64,000 nucleotides of DNA. It comes from Streptomyces niger. Its GTDB lineage: Bacteria > Actinomycetota > Actinomycetes > Streptomycetales > Streptomycetaceae. Position numbers and translations under genes: made by a program. Below the pieces are notes generated by a model that did no database searches, had not been told where the DNA came from, and saw nothing but the letters and a program-made list of their open reading frames with translations. Shown piece by piece: positions 25,669 through 34,610 of the stretch (position 1 is the first letter of the stretch; every line of letters starts with the position of its first letter). The DNA lies in NCBI RefSeq assembly GCF_000718305.1, contig NZ_JOFQ01000008.1, positions 496,001-560,000 of the forward strand, in the 5' to 3' direction.

Positions 25669-26166
25669 GTGACTGACGTGCGGGAAAATCTGACGTACGA
25701 GCGTTTCGGCACTGCCATTCGTGAGCTGGCGCAGACGATCGCCGATGATGGGTACGAGCCCGACGTGGTGCTGAGCATCGCGCGGGGCGGGGTCTTCGTG
25801 GCCGGTGGTCTTGCGTACGCGCTGGACTGCAAGAACATTCACCTGGTGAACGTGGAGTTCTACACCGGGGTCGGCGAGACGCTGGAGATGCCGGTCATGC
25901 TGGCGCCGGTGCCCAACGCGATCGACTTCAGCGACAAGAAGGTGCTGATCGCCGACGACGTCGCCGACACCGGGAAGACGCTGAAGCTCGTCCACGACTT
26001 CTGCAAGGACACCGTGGCGGAGGTCCGCAGCGCGGTGATCTACGAGAAGTCGCAGTCGCTGGTGAAGTGCGAGTACGTCTGGCAGCGCACGGACGACTGG
26101 ATCAACTTCCCGTGGAGCGTCGAGCCGCCGGTCGTCCGGCGCGAGGGCCAGGTCCTCGACGCGTGA
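25669..26166 (+). CDS. Type I phosphoribosyltransferase (purine PRTase-like)
   Basis: A 165-residue PRTase-fold protein that probably attaches phosphoribose from PRPP to a purine base, as in xanthine/hypoxanthine salvage. Seen: PDVVLSIARGGVFVAGGLA, the PRPP-binding motif VLIADDVADTGKTL, and a C-terminal aromatic patch, WINFPW, expected to stack on the base. It starts at a GTG with GAGAGA upstream and lies 107 bp after dcd, so the two nucleotide genes may be coexpressed. The exact base specificity cannot be told from sequence. Confidence 0.88.
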   Translation: MTDVRENLTYERFGTAIRELAQTIADDGYEPDVVLSIARGGVFVAGGLAYALDCKNIHLVNVEFYTGVGETLEMPVMLAPVPNAIDFSDKKVLIADDVADTGKTLKLVHDFCKDTVAEVRSAVIYEKSQSLVKCEYVWQRTDDWINFPWSVEPPVVRREGQVLDA

Positions 26167-26231
26167 AGTCCGCCGGCCTGCGGGCCGGTTGAGCCTCAGG
26201 ACGAAATCGGGCCAATCCTGTGCCGGGTGTT

Positions 26232-26265
26232 CCGCCGGGTTCTACCTACGAGTAGAAACCGGCGG
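26232..26265. promoter_or_regulatory. Long inverted repeat before the SGNH-lectin gene
   Basis: Two 14-nt arms (CCGCCGGGTTCTAC and GTAGAAACCGGCGG) pair with one mismatch around CTACGA. It ends 26 bp before the start codon of the secreted hydrolase. It could be an operator or a leader hairpin; it also follows the phosphoribosyltransferase gene and could end that transcript. Confidence 0.5.
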
Positions 26266-26291
26266 TAACAGCAGACCGGAGGGGAGGCCCA

Positions 26292-27830
26292 ATGGTGCGT
26301 GCGAGACGAGGGCGGCGGCTGGTGACCGCAGCCGCCGCCGTGATGGTGCTGACCGGTGGCACGGCCGTCGCCGGTACGGGGACGAGCGTGGCGGCGCAGC
26401 CGTCGTACGGGGCGCGGGCCGCGGCGGAGAGCAAGCCGCTGCCGCCCGAGCTGGAGAAGATCAGGGCCGAGGAGGCCACCCGGCTGTACGGGGATCCGGC
26501 CGAACGCCCGATGGAGCAGCGCAAGACCTCGCTGATCTCGCTGGGGGACAGTGAGATCTCGGGGGAGGGTGTCGGGACGTACGAGCCGGGGACCGACGGG
26601 CCGGACAACTGGTGCCACCGGTCGCCGGACGCGGCCATCCACCGCACCGGCATCGCCGCTGATGTGACGTACAACGTGTCCTGCTCGGGTGCGTACACCG
26701 GGAACATCGAGGCCGGCGGCGCGAAGCAGTACGCCGATGAGCTGGTGCAGAGCGACAGTCTGGCGATCAAGGCGCGGAACACCCGGCTGAAGATGGTCGT
26801 GCTGGTGGCCGGGGCCAACGACGACCTGCAGTTCGGGCCGGTGATGACCGACTGCGTCACGCGCTGGCTGACGCTGCAGGGGACCTGTGAGCCGAAGTAC
26901 GCGCCGGGGTGGCAGGCGCGGGTGGACGGGCTGGTGCCCAAGGTCGAGCGGACGGTGGGTGACCTGCGGGCCGTGATGCGGGACGCCGGGTATGCGGACG
27001 GCGACTACAAGCTCGTGGTGATGGGGTATCCGAGCCCCATCGGACCGGATGTCGAGGACAACCCGAACTTCCCGGGGAAGCTGCCGGGCGGCTGCACGGG
27101 GTACACCTCCGACTCGGCGTGGGGACGGAACGCCGCCGTCCCGGCCTTCGAGAAGGGCATGCGCACGGCCGCCCGGGAGTCGGGCGCCGTGTACCTGGAC
27201 AACTCGCGGCTCTTCCACGGGCACGAGGTGTGCATGGAGGACGCCTGGGCGCGGGGCCTGTACGTGGACCTCTCGCATCCGTTCCCGCCGGACGTCAACT
27301 CCGTACGCCAGTCCTTCCACCCCAACGCGCGCGGACATGCCGCCTTCGCCTCCTGCCTCACCCAGCTCTACGCCTCCGGTCTGCGCGAGGCGTCCTGCGC
27401 GGACCCGGCAAGCACGGGGAAGCCCGAGCTGTACGCGGGAGCCTGGGACGACGCGTACCGGCCGCTGAAGAACGACGCCACGGCGAGCTGCGTGGACGCG
27501 ACCGGCGGCAGTTCGCGCAACGGCACGAAGGTCGCCGGCTGGGACTGCAACGGTCAGCGGAATCAGGGCTGGTGGTACGACAGCGGCCGGCGGTCGGTAC
27601 ACGTGGAGCTGACGCAGGACCGGTGTCTGGACGTGCCGGGGGCGAAGTACGAAGCCGGTGCCGGGCTGGTGCTGTGGAACTGCTCGGGCGCGGCCAACCA
27701 GCGGTTCGTGAAGGACGGACAGACCATTCGTCCGGAGGCGGCCCGCGACCTGTGCCTGACGCTGGCCTCGGCAAAGGACGCGGTGCGACTGCAGGAGTGT
27801 GAGGGTGCGGCTACGCAGCGTTTCACGTGA
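26292..27830 (+). CDS. Secreted SGNH/GDSL hydrolase with C-terminal ricin-type lectin domain
   Basis: A 512-residue exported protein. Signal peptide: MVRARRGRR, hydrophobic to about residue 28. The SGNH hydrolase domain has block I as SLGDSEISGEG (Ser87), block III as VAGANDDLQFG and the catalytic His in SFHPNARGHAA. Residues about 385-512 form a ricin B-like trefoil with QxW-type ends (NQGWWY, NQRF, TQRFT) and paired cysteines, expected to bind sugars. It probably deacylates a polysaccharide or glycolipid in the environment or wall. The stop codon lies inside an exact parS site, which constrains the last codons. ATG follows GGAGGGGAGG. Confidence 0.92.
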   Translation: MVRARRGRRLVTAAAAVMVLTGGTAVAGTGTSVAAQPSYGARAAAESKPLPPELEKIRAEEATRLYGDPAERPMEQRKTSLISLGDSEISGEGVGTYEPGTDGPDNWCHRSPDAAIHRTGIAADVTYNVSCSGAYTGNIEAGGAKQYADELVQSDSLAIKARNTRLKMVVLVAGANDDLQFGPVMTDCVTRWLTLQGTCEPKYAPGWQARVDGLVPKVERTVGDLRAVMRDAGYADGDYKLVVMGYPSPIGPDVEDNPNFPGKLPGGCTGYTSDSAWGRNAAVPAFEKGMRTAARESGAVYLDNSRLFHGHEVCMEDAWARGLYVDLSHPFPPDVNSVRQSFHPNARGHAAFASCLTQLYASGLREASCADPASTGKPELYAGAWDDAYRPLKNDATASCVDATGGSSRNGTKVAGWDCNGQRNQGWWYDSGRRSVHVELTQDRCLDVPGAKYEAGAGLVLWNCSGAANQRFVKDGQTIRPEAARDLCLTLASAKDAVRLQECEGAATQRFT

Positions 27831-27833
27831 AAC
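27820..27833. other. parS: parS site overlapping a stop codon
   Basis: An exact GTTTCACGTGAAAC. Its ACG-TGA provides the last codon and the stop of the SGNH-lectin gene, so the coding end and the partition site share sequence. Confidence 0.9.
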
Positions 27834-27931
27834 ATGACGTAGGGCAACGCGTACGACGCGACGTATCTGCGCGCGTGAACCGGCGCGGGCCGAGCGGGAG
27901 TTCTGGCGGCCGAGCTGCGGTCCGTACGTGA

Positions 27932-27963
27932 CAGGGCCCCGTTCCCTCGGGAACGGGGCCCTG
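27932..27963. terminator. Strong hairpin between convergent genes
   Basis: A 14-bp perfect stem (CAGGGCCCCGTTCC and complement) with a CTCG loop, between the SGNH-lectin gene and the convergent Yip1 gene. Confidence 0.85.
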
Positions 27964-28006
27964 CCTCAGGATGTGTCGCCGGCGCGAGTGGCGGTTGCCG
28001 CCGTTG

Positions 28007-28981
28007 CTACAGCGTGCCCAGCTTCACCAGGGCCAGCAGGGCGACCAGCTGGATCGCGGAGGCGCCCAGCGCCTTCGGCCAGGGCAGATCGTGCGATCGG
28101 CGGACCATCGTGGTGAAGAGATACGCGGCGGCGAGCCAGGTGAGCCAGCCGATGACCTGCACGAGCGTGCTGTCGCCGCCCAGGAACATCGCGAAGAGCA
28201 GACGCGGCGCGTCCGTGATCGACATGATCAGCATGGACAGGCCGATGGTCGGCTGCCAGGCGCCGTCGCCGCCGAGCTGCCGCGCGAGGGTGTGCGTCAC
28301 CGCACCCAGGATCAGCCCGCCGACCACGAACATCACGCCGGTGATCAGCACCCACGGGATGCTCTGGGAGAGCGTGGCGTTGAGCACGTCCTCGCGGGCG
28401 GTGTCGAAGCCGAAGACCGCCAGCAGGCCGTAGACGAAGGTCACGATGAGGGCCGGGGCCCACACCGCGTAGTCGCGCATCTGCCAGAAGGTCTGGTCGG
28501 GCCGCATGACGATGCCGCTCAGCAGCTGCTTCCAATGCAGCCGCGGGCCGGCCGGCGGCGCGGCCGACTGGCCGGCCTGGTAGGTGCTGCCGCCGCTGTA
28601 CGCGTCGTTGCCGTACTGGTCGCCGTACGCGTCCGGTGCCTCACCCAGGCTGAACTGCTGGGTGTGGCCCGGCGCGTCCGAGCGGGGGGCGCTGCCGTAG
28701 GGCGACTGCTGCGGGGCGTGCCCCGGGTCGCCGAAGTACTCGGGCTCGCCGTGCGGCCCGGTGCCCTGGCCGCCGCCGTGCGCGCCGTGCTGCTGCCACT
28801 GTCCCTGAGCGGGCGGCGGAGCCTGCTGACCGTACGGCGCCTGCTGCTGACCGTACGGCGTCGGCGCCCCGTACGGAGCCGGCTGACCGTAGGGAGCCTG
28901 CTGACCGTACGGGGCCTGGCCCTGCTGCCCCTGCTGCGCGGTGCCGGAGTTCCGCCCGCGACCCATCCTGAATCCAGCCAC
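28007..28981 (-). CDS. Yip1-family membrane protein with PYGQ-rich N-terminus
   Basis: A 324-residue protein. The first about 160 residues are low-complexity and rich in Gln, Gly, Pro and Tyr, with APYGQQ repeats. The C-terminal about 190 residues hold five hydrophobic helices of the Yip1 type, opening with the amphipathic LLSGIVMRPDQTFWQMRDY. Yip1 proteins in bacteria have no settled function. I start at the GTG of VAGFRMGRGRN because related actinobacterial proteins begin at this point as far as I recall; an ATG 15 nt further in or one 60 nt upstream is also possible. Confidence 0.8.
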   Translation of the reverse strand: MAGFRMGRGRNSGTAQQGQQGQAPYGQQAPYGQPAPYGAPTPYGQQQAPYGQQAPPPAQGQWQQHGAHGGGQGTGPHGEPEYFGDPGHAPQQSPYGSAPRSDAPGHTQQFSLGEAPDAYGDQYGNDAYSGGSTYQAGQSAAPPAGPRLHWKQLLSGIVMRPDQTFWQMRDYAVWAPALIVTFVYGLLAVFGFDTAREDVLNATLSQSIPWVLITGVMFVVGGLILGAVTHTLARQLGGDGAWQPTIGLSMLIMSITDAPRLLFAMFLGGDSTLVQVIGWLTWLAAAYLFTTMVRRSHDLPWPKALGASAIQLVALLALVKLGTL

Positions 28982-29100
28982 GGTTCGAACGTACCTGGTC
29001 CCGGCGGCCCGCAGGCGGGAGAGGGCGGACAGGACGGGCATTGCTGCCGACCTGTGACATCCCCTAGGGGGTTCCCGGCGGGGCCGCGGGGAGCGCGCGG

Positions 29101-30564
29101 TCAGCCCGCCATGATGGCACCGAACTGCGGCTTTCCGGTGGTCGGCACGCCGACCGCGCTCGGGGAGACGGAGCGGGCGCCCGCGGTACCGATGCGGGTG
29201 CCGTCGGACGGGAGGTGGACGACCGAGCCGTTGCCGTCGTTCTCGTAGCTCACCCCGGCCGTGAGGTCGGCCTTGCCGTCGCCGTTGACGTCGGAGAGGA
29301 AGACCTCGGTGCCGAACAGATCACCGTTCTCCGAGGCGCCGGGCACGCCCGCGGTGTCCTGGTGGAAGTACTGGACTCCTTGCGTGGTGTCGATACCGGA
29401 GGCGGAGCCGCGCAGCACGGTGACCGCGCCGGTGTCGGTGACGCCGTCGATGTCCTCGCCCGCCGCGCCGATCGCCAGGTCCTGTCTGCCGTCACCGTCG
29501 ATGTCACCGAGCGAGACCTCATAGCCGAAGCTGTCGCCGCGCTCGGAGTTGCCCGGCACCGCGCCGGACTCCTGGGTGATGGAGTCGATGCGGCCGGTGG
29601 GTCCGCTCGCCGAGCCGTAGATGACGTTGACCTTGCCGCCCTTGGTGCTGCCGGGCACCATGTCGGCGTCCCAGTGCATGCCGGTGACCAGGTCGCCGTA
29701 GCCGTCGCCGTCCGTGTCACCGATGGCGGTGATGAAGCCGGCCGGCAGCTTGCGCGCGGCGGAGCCGGACAGGCCGGAGGCCGAGCCGGGCACGTAGTAG
29801 TTGGCGTTGTAGTAGTTCTCGCCGTCGTCCGCGGCGTTCTCGAAGCCGTCGACGACCAGGTCGGTGCGGCCGTCCGCGGTGACGTCGCCGGCGGTGAGCT
29901 GGAGGATGCCGGTGTCGGTGCCGCCGAGGATCGGCAGCGCGACCGCCGACTTGGCCGCGGAGACGCCTGCCGAGGTGAAGCCGCCCTTGAAGACGCGGAG
30001 CGTCGCGGAGCTGGTGCCGACGGCCAGGTCGGCCTTCTTGTCGCCGTCGAAGTCGCCCGCGGCCAGCGCGTTGCCGAAGCGGTCGTGCTTGGTCGGGGCC
30101 GGGTCGGGGACCGTGGCCGTGCGCGTGATGCCACCGGCCGCGCCCCACAGGATCTGTACGGTGCCGCCGTCGGTGTCGCCCGAGACGTCCTCGTACGGGG
30201 CGCTGACGGCGAGGTCCGCGTAACCGTCGGAGTTGAAGTCGCCCGCGGCCGTGGCCGAGCCGAACATGTCACCCGTCTCCGCGGCGCCCTGGACGCCCGC
30301 GGTGTCCTGGGTGAAGGTGGCGTGCCGGCCGGCGGAGACACCGGTGGCCGAGCCGTAGAGGATCGTGACCGCGCCGGCGTTCTTGTGGCCGGCGACGGTG
30401 GCGGCGGGGGCCGCGACGGCGAGGTCGCGGTAGCCGTCGCCGTTGAAGTCGCCCTGCAGGCCGCTCCCTGCGGCGGCCGCGGGGCCGGTGGAGAGGGTGA
30501 GCAGAGCGCCGGTCAGGGACGCCGCGGCTGCGGTGGCCAGGACCGTACGAAGGTGCTTGGGCAC
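29101..30564 (-). CDS. Secreted FG-GAP/VCBS repeat beta-propeller protein
   Basis: A 487-residue exported protein. A signal peptide (LRTVLATAAAASLTGALLTL, cleavage near AAAAG) is followed by about seven FG-GAP repeats, each with a calcium loop of the type DFNGDGYRDLAV, DTDGDGYGDLV or DVNGDGKADL and a GAxxVLxGSxxG strand. Such repeats fold into an integrin-like beta-propeller. No enzyme domain is visible, so an adhesive or scaffold role outside the cell is likely. It starts at a GTG with AGGAG upstream. The next gene upstream is a second FG-GAP protein on the same strand. Confidence 0.9.
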   Translation of the reverse strand: MPKHLRTVLATAAAASLTGALLTLSTGPAAAAGSGLQGDFNGDGYRDLAVAAPAATVAGHKNAGAVTILYGSATGVSAGRHATFTQDTAGVQGAAETGDMFGSATAAGDFNSDGYADLAVSAPYEDVSGDTDGGTVQILWGAAGGITRTATVPDPAPTKHDRFGNALAAGDFDGDKKADLAVGTSSATLRVFKGGFTSAGVSAAKSAVALPILGGTDTGILQLTAGDVTADGRTDLVVDGFENAADDGENYYNANYYVPGSASGLSGSAARKLPAGFITAIGDTDGDGYGDLVTGMHWDADMVPGSTKGGKVNVIYGSASGPTGRIDSITQESGAVPGNSERGDSFGYEVSLGDIDGDGRQDLAIGAAGEDIDGVTDTGAVTVLRGSASGIDTTQGVQYFHQDTAGVPGASENGDLFGTEVFLSDVNGDGKADLTAGVSYENDGNGSVVHLPSDGTRIGTAGARSVSPSAVGVPTTGKPQFGAIMAG

Positions 30565-30744
30565 GCTGGTTCTCCTGCTGCATGCGGGACGCGGGGCGCG
30601 TCCCGTCCGTATGAGAGCCGCTCGCCGCCGTGCTTCACCGGGCATTCGCCCGGAGTTCGGCGGCAGTTGGCGATCACAAGACCCATGAGGGGGCAGGAGG
30701 GTTGCACGCCGCGCTCGGCGGAGTGCCCGGTACGCACCCGGCAC

Positions 30745-32067
30745 TCACTCCGAGAAGGCCGCCGTGGTGAAGGTCAGCGCCGGGCCGGCCGCGAAGCCGG
30801 TGGCTGCGCCTCGGTGGACGGTGACGGCGTCGCGGGTGCCGTAGACGGTGCGCAGGACCAGGTCGGCTCGGCCGTCGTGGTCGAAGTCGGCGAGCCGGAC
30901 CACCGTGGAGCGGGCTCTGGCGGGCATGTCGGGGGCCCGTACGGCTGGTTCGCGGCCCGGCCGGAGGCCGGTGGCCGAGCCGGTGAGGAGTACCGGAAGG
31001 GGTGAGCCGCCCGAGACGACCAGGTCCGTGCGGCCGTCACCGGTCACGTCCGCCGCGGCGACCGACCGCCCCGCCACCGCGACGGACGCGGTGCGCGGTG
31101 TCGCCGTGCCGACGCCGTACCGCACGGCGAGCCGGTCGCCCGTGGCGACCACCGCGTCGACCGAGGTGCCGCCGTCGAACCGGCCGAACGCCGTCCCGAA
31201 CCCCGCCGGCAGCGTGGCGCCCGCCGTGGCAGGCCCCCGCGCGCCGCCCAGCGCCAGCCGGCCCCGAACGGCGAGGGTCGTGGTCCCCGACCGTACGAGC
31301 AGGTCGTCGGCGCCGTCGCGGTCCACGTCGACCGGGATCGGCAGGCTGACGGGCACCGTCCCGGGCATGTCCAGCGGTGCACCGGCTGCCTTGGGCGCGC
31401 CCTGCCGTGTGAACGGGCCGCGCAGGAAGCTCGCCCGGGGCCCGGACGCGGTGACGGCCAGGTCCTGCGCGCCGTCGCCGTCGAAGTCGCCGCAGACCGG
31501 CCGGTCGGGCCACTCGTTGCCGAACCGGGCCCGGTCCGGGATGCGCAGCTTCACGGCGCGTGCGGTCAGGCCGGCCGGCGAGCCGAACAGGATCTGCACG
31601 GGGACGGGCGGCCGGCCCTGGCCGTCGTACGGCGGGTCGGTGCTGACCACGAGGTCGGTGAAGCCGTCGCCGTCCAGGTCGCAGGCGGCCTCGGCGTCGA
31701 AGACGGCCGGTACGACGCCCTTCGTGGCGGCGGCGTGCCGGGCGGGGGTGAGGAGCTGGCGTGCCGCCGGGTCGAGGCCGTGCTCCGTGCCGTAGACGAT
31801 GCCGATGCCGGGGTCGTCGTCGTGGCTGTCGGCGGGGTTGAGCAGGGTGTCCAGCACCAGGTCGGGGTGGCCGTCGCCGTTGAAGTCGTCGGCGGTGTCG
31901 CTGCCCTTGCCGTGCGGGACGGGCCGGGGTGGTGGGCCGACGGTGTGCCGGGCCGCGGACCGTACGTGCGCGCCGTCCGCCGTGAGGAGGCCGCAGCCCG
32001 CCGCCAGTAGTGCGCAGCACAGCCCGGCCCCCGCCGCCCGTGCCGCTCGTGACCCTCGGTACCGCAC
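30745..32067 (-). CDS. FG-GAP repeat lipoprotein
   Basis: A 440-residue protein with a lipobox at its N-terminus (LCCALLAAGC, lipid-linked Cys25) and FG-GAP repeats carrying DFNGDGHPDLVL, DLDGDGFTDLVV, DFDGDGAQDLAV and DVTGDGRTDLVV calcium loops. It would sit on the outer face of the membrane. It is 180 bp upstream of a second FG-GAP gene on the same strand, and the two look like an old duplication with different export modes (lipid-anchored versus secreted). The GTG start has a G-rich stretch, GGGGGGCGAA, before it. Confidence 0.88.
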   Translation of the reverse strand: MRYRGSRAARAAGAGLCCALLAAGCGLLTADGAHVRSAARHTVGPPPRPVPHGKGSDTADDFNGDGHPDLVLDTLLNPADSHDDDPGIGIVYGTEHGLDPAARQLLTPARHAAATKGVVPAVFDAEAACDLDGDGFTDLVVSTDPPYDGQGRPPVPVQILFGSPAGLTARAVKLRIPDRARFGNEWPDRPVCGDFDGDGAQDLAVTASGPRASFLRGPFTRQGAPKAAGAPLDMPGTVPVSLPIPVDVDRDGADDLLVRSGTTTLAVRGRLALGGARGPATAGATLPAGFGTAFGRFDGGTSVDAVVATGDRLAVRYGVGTATPRTASVAVAGRSVAAADVTGDGRTDLVVSGGSPLPVLLTGSATGLRPGREPAVRAPDMPARARSTVVRLADFDHDGRADLVLRTVYGTRDAVTVHRGAATGFAAGPALTFTTAAFSE

Positions 32068-32191
32068 TTCGCCCCCCAGCGCCCCACCCGTATCCGGCGC
32101 CTCATGGTCGCACGGACATACGTCGTGCGCCCGTACGTTCGTCCGGTTCCGGACACCGGCGCACGCCGGGCCGAGCCGGTGGCGGAACGGC

Positions 32192-32226
32192 GACGGCCGG
32201 CCCCGCGGGATGCGGGACCGGCCGTC
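32192..32226 (-). terminator. Hairpin after the iron-sulfur reductase gene
   Basis: Two 15-nt arms around GGGAT pair with one mismatch, about 20 bp past the stop codon of the minus-strand gene. Confidence 0.75.
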
Positions 32227-32245
32227 GGAGGGACGTGCAGCGCGG

Positions 32246-34525
32246 TTACTTGACCGGCTCGGGCTCCGGCTCGTCGGCGGGCTCGGCCTCGCCGGCCGGG
32301 TCGGCCGGGGTCTTCACGGAGTCCAGCAGGAGCTGGGCCACGTCGACGACCTGGACGTTCTCGCTGACCTTGCCGTCGTTCTTCTTGCCGTTGACCGAGT
32401 CGGTCAGCATGACGAGGCAGAACGGGCAGGCGGTGGAGACGATGTCCGGGTTCAGGGAGAGGGCCTCGTCCACGCGCTCGTTGTTGATGCGCTTGCCGAT
32501 GCGCTCCTCCATCCACATCCGGGCGCCGCCGGCGCCGCAGCAGAAGCCGCGCTCCTTGTGGCGGTGCATCTCCTCGTTGCGCAGGCCCGGCACCTTGGCG
32601 ATGATCTCGCGCGGCGGCGTGTAGACCTTGTTGTGGCGGCCCAGGTAGCAGGGGTCGTGGTACGTGATCAGGCCCTCGACCGGGGTGACGGGGGTGAGAC
32701 GGCCCTCGTCGATGAGGTGCTGCAGCAGCTGCGTGTGGTGGATGACCTCGTACTCGCCGCCCAGCTGCGGGTACTCGTTCGCGATCGTGTTGAAGCAGTG
32801 CGGGCAGGTCGCGACGATCTTCTTCTTGGACTTCGGCTTCTTGGTCTCCGGGTCCTCGTCGTCCTCACCGAAGGCGGCGTTGAGCGTGGCGACGTTCTCC
32901 GCGCCCAGCTGCTGGAAGAGGAACTCGTTGCCCAGACGGCGGGGGGAGTCACCGGTGCACTTCTCGTCGCCGCCCATGATCGCGAAGTTGACGCCCGCGA
33001 TGTGCAGCAGCTCGGCGAAGGCCTTGGTGGTCTTCTTGGCGCGGTCCTCCAGGGCGCCGGCGCAGCCGACCCAGTACAGGTAGTCGACCTCGGTGAGGTC
33101 CTCGACGTCCTTGCCGACGACCGGAACCTCGAAGCCTGCTTCCCGCTGCAGCTCCTGGGTCCAGGCGAGGCGCTGCTTCTTGGCCAGGCCCCAGGGGTTG
33201 CCCTTCTTCTCCAGGTTCTTCAGCATCGTGCCGGCCTCGCTGGGGAAGCTGGACTCGATCATGACCTGGTAGCGGCGCATGTCGACGATGTGGTCGATGT
33301 GCTCGATGTCGACCGGGCACTGCTCGACGCAGGCGCCGCAGGTGGTGCAGGACCACAGGACGTCCGGGTCGATGACGCCGTTCTCTTCGAGGGTGCCGAT
33401 CAGCGGGCGCTCGGCTTCGGCCAGCGCGGCCGCGGGCACGTCCTTCAGCTGCTCCTCGGTGGCCTGCTCGTTGCCCTCCATGTCCTTGCCGCCGCCGGCG
33501 AGCAGGTAGGGGGCCTTGGCGTGGCTGTGGTCGCGCAGCGCCATGATCATGAGCTTCGGCGAGAGCGGCTTGCCGGTGTTCCACGCGGGGCACTGCGACT
33601 GGCAGCGGCCGCACTCGGTGCAGGTGGAGAAGTCGAGGATGCCCTTCCAGGAGAAGTGCTCGACCTGGGAGACGCCGAACTGGTCGTCCTCGCCCGGGTC
33701 CTCGAAGTCGATCTCCTTGCCCTCGGAGGTCATCGGCTGCAGCGCGCCGAGCGCCACCTCGCCGTTGGACTCCCGCTTGAACCAGATGTTGGGGAAGGCC
33801 AGGAAGCGGTGCCAGGCGATGCCCATGTCGGTCTTGAGCGCGACCGTGATCATCCAGATGAAGGACGTCGCGATCTTCAGGCCGGCGAAGAAGTAGGTGA
33901 GGTTCTGGAGCGTCGAGACGTCCAGGCCCTCCAGCCACGAGACCACCGGGTACGAGATGAAGAACGAGGCCTCGTAGCCGTCCACGTGGTGCTGGGCGCC
34001 CTCCAGCGCGTGCAGCATGAAGATGCAGACGCCGACGATGAGGATGACGGCCTCGACGAAGTACGCCTGGCCGAAGTTGGAGCCCGCGAAGCGGGACTTG
34101 CGGCCCGCGCCGCCCGGCCGGTTCAGCTGCCGGATGACGATCAGGGCCAGGATGCCGAGGACCGTCATCGTGCCGATGAACTCGACGAAGACGTTGTACG
34201 GCGCCCACTCACCGATGACGGGCAGCAGCCAGTCGGCCTTGAACAGCTGGCCGATGGCGTTGACGATCGTCAGCAGCAGCGAGAAGAAGCCCACCGCGAC
34301 GAACCAGTGCGCCGCGCCGACGATCCCCCACTTGTTCATGCGGGTGTGGCCGAGGAATTCCTTGACCACCGTGACGGTGCGTTGCCAGGGGTCGTTGGTC
34401 CGGAGGCCGGCGGGGACGGACTGGCCCAGCCGCATGAAGCGGACGATCTGCACGATCGCGCGGCCGAACAGTGCGACGCCGACCGCGATTAGGACCAGCG
34501 ACACGATGATCGCGGCGAGTTGCAT
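32246..34525 (-). CDS. Membrane iron-sulfur oxidoreductase (FadF / heterodisulfide reductase-like)
   Basis: A 759-residue protein with five or six N-terminal membrane helices of the NarI/HdrE type (to about residue 245), then two 4Fe-4S motifs, CTECGRCQSQCP and CTTCGACVEQCP, and two CCG (cysteine-rich) domains with WVGCAG, CPHCF, CYLGRH and CCGAGG. The tail is acidic. The architecture matches FadF-type proteins, which pass electrons from electron-transfer flavoprotein to menaquinone in fatty-acid oxidation, and more broadly HdrD/GlpC-like reductases. The electron donor is inferred; no etf genes are here. An AT-rich palindrome resembling TetR/FadR operators lies in its promoter, which would suit control by acyl-CoA status. 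Confidence 0.9.
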   Translation of the reverse strand: MQLAAIIVSLVLIAVGVALFGRAIVQIVRFMRLGQSVPAGLRTNDPWQRTVTVVKEFLGHTRMNKWGIVGAAHWFVAVGFFSLLLTIVNAIGQLFKADWLLPVIGEWAPYNVFVEFIGTMTVLGILALIVIRQLNRPGGAGRKSRFAGSNFGQAYFVEAVILIVGVCIFMLHALEGAQHHVDGYEASFFISYPVVSWLEGLDVSTLQNLTYFFAGLKIATSFIWMITVALKTDMGIAWHRFLAFPNIWFKRESNGEVALGALQPMTSEGKEIDFEDPGEDDQFGVSQVEHFSWKGILDFSTCTECGRCQSQCPAWNTGKPLSPKLMIMALRDHSHAKAPYLLAGGGKDMEGNEQATEEQLKDVPAAALAEAERPLIGTLEENGVIDPDVLWSCTTCGACVEQCPVDIEHIDHIVDMRRYQVMIESSFPSEAGTMLKNLEKKGNPWGLAKKQRLAWTQELQREAGFEVPVVGKDVEDLTEVDYLYWVGCAGALEDRAKKTTKAFAELLHIAGVNFAIMGGDEKCTGDSPRRLGNEFLFQQLGAENVATLNAAFGEDDEDPETKKPKSKKKIVATCPHCFNTIANEYPQLGGEYEVIHHTQLLQHLIDEGRLTPVTPVEGLITYHDPCYLGRHNKVYTPPREIIAKVPGLRNEEMHRHKERGFCCGAGGARMWMEERIGKRINNERVDEALSLNPDIVSTACPFCLVMLTDSVNGKKNDGKVSENVQVVDVAQLLLDSVKTPADPAGEAEPADEPEPEPVK

Positions 34526-34590
34526 GGGGGCTCCTCGGGCCTGCGTGAGCGGGGAATTCAGAAGGTCTCTGTGAGGGACGGGATGGGCAA

Positions 34591-34610
34591 CTACTAAGCA
34601 GTAACTTAGT
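34591..34610. promoter_or_regulatory. AT-rich inverted repeat, TetR/FadR-like
   Basis: ACTAAG-N6-CTTAGT is a perfect 6-bp dyad, and on the minus strand the same spot reads TTACTGCTTAGTAG, close to TTACT-N4-AGTAA. It lies 66 bp upstream of the iron-sulfur gene start in an otherwise GC-rich region. Confidence 0.5.
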
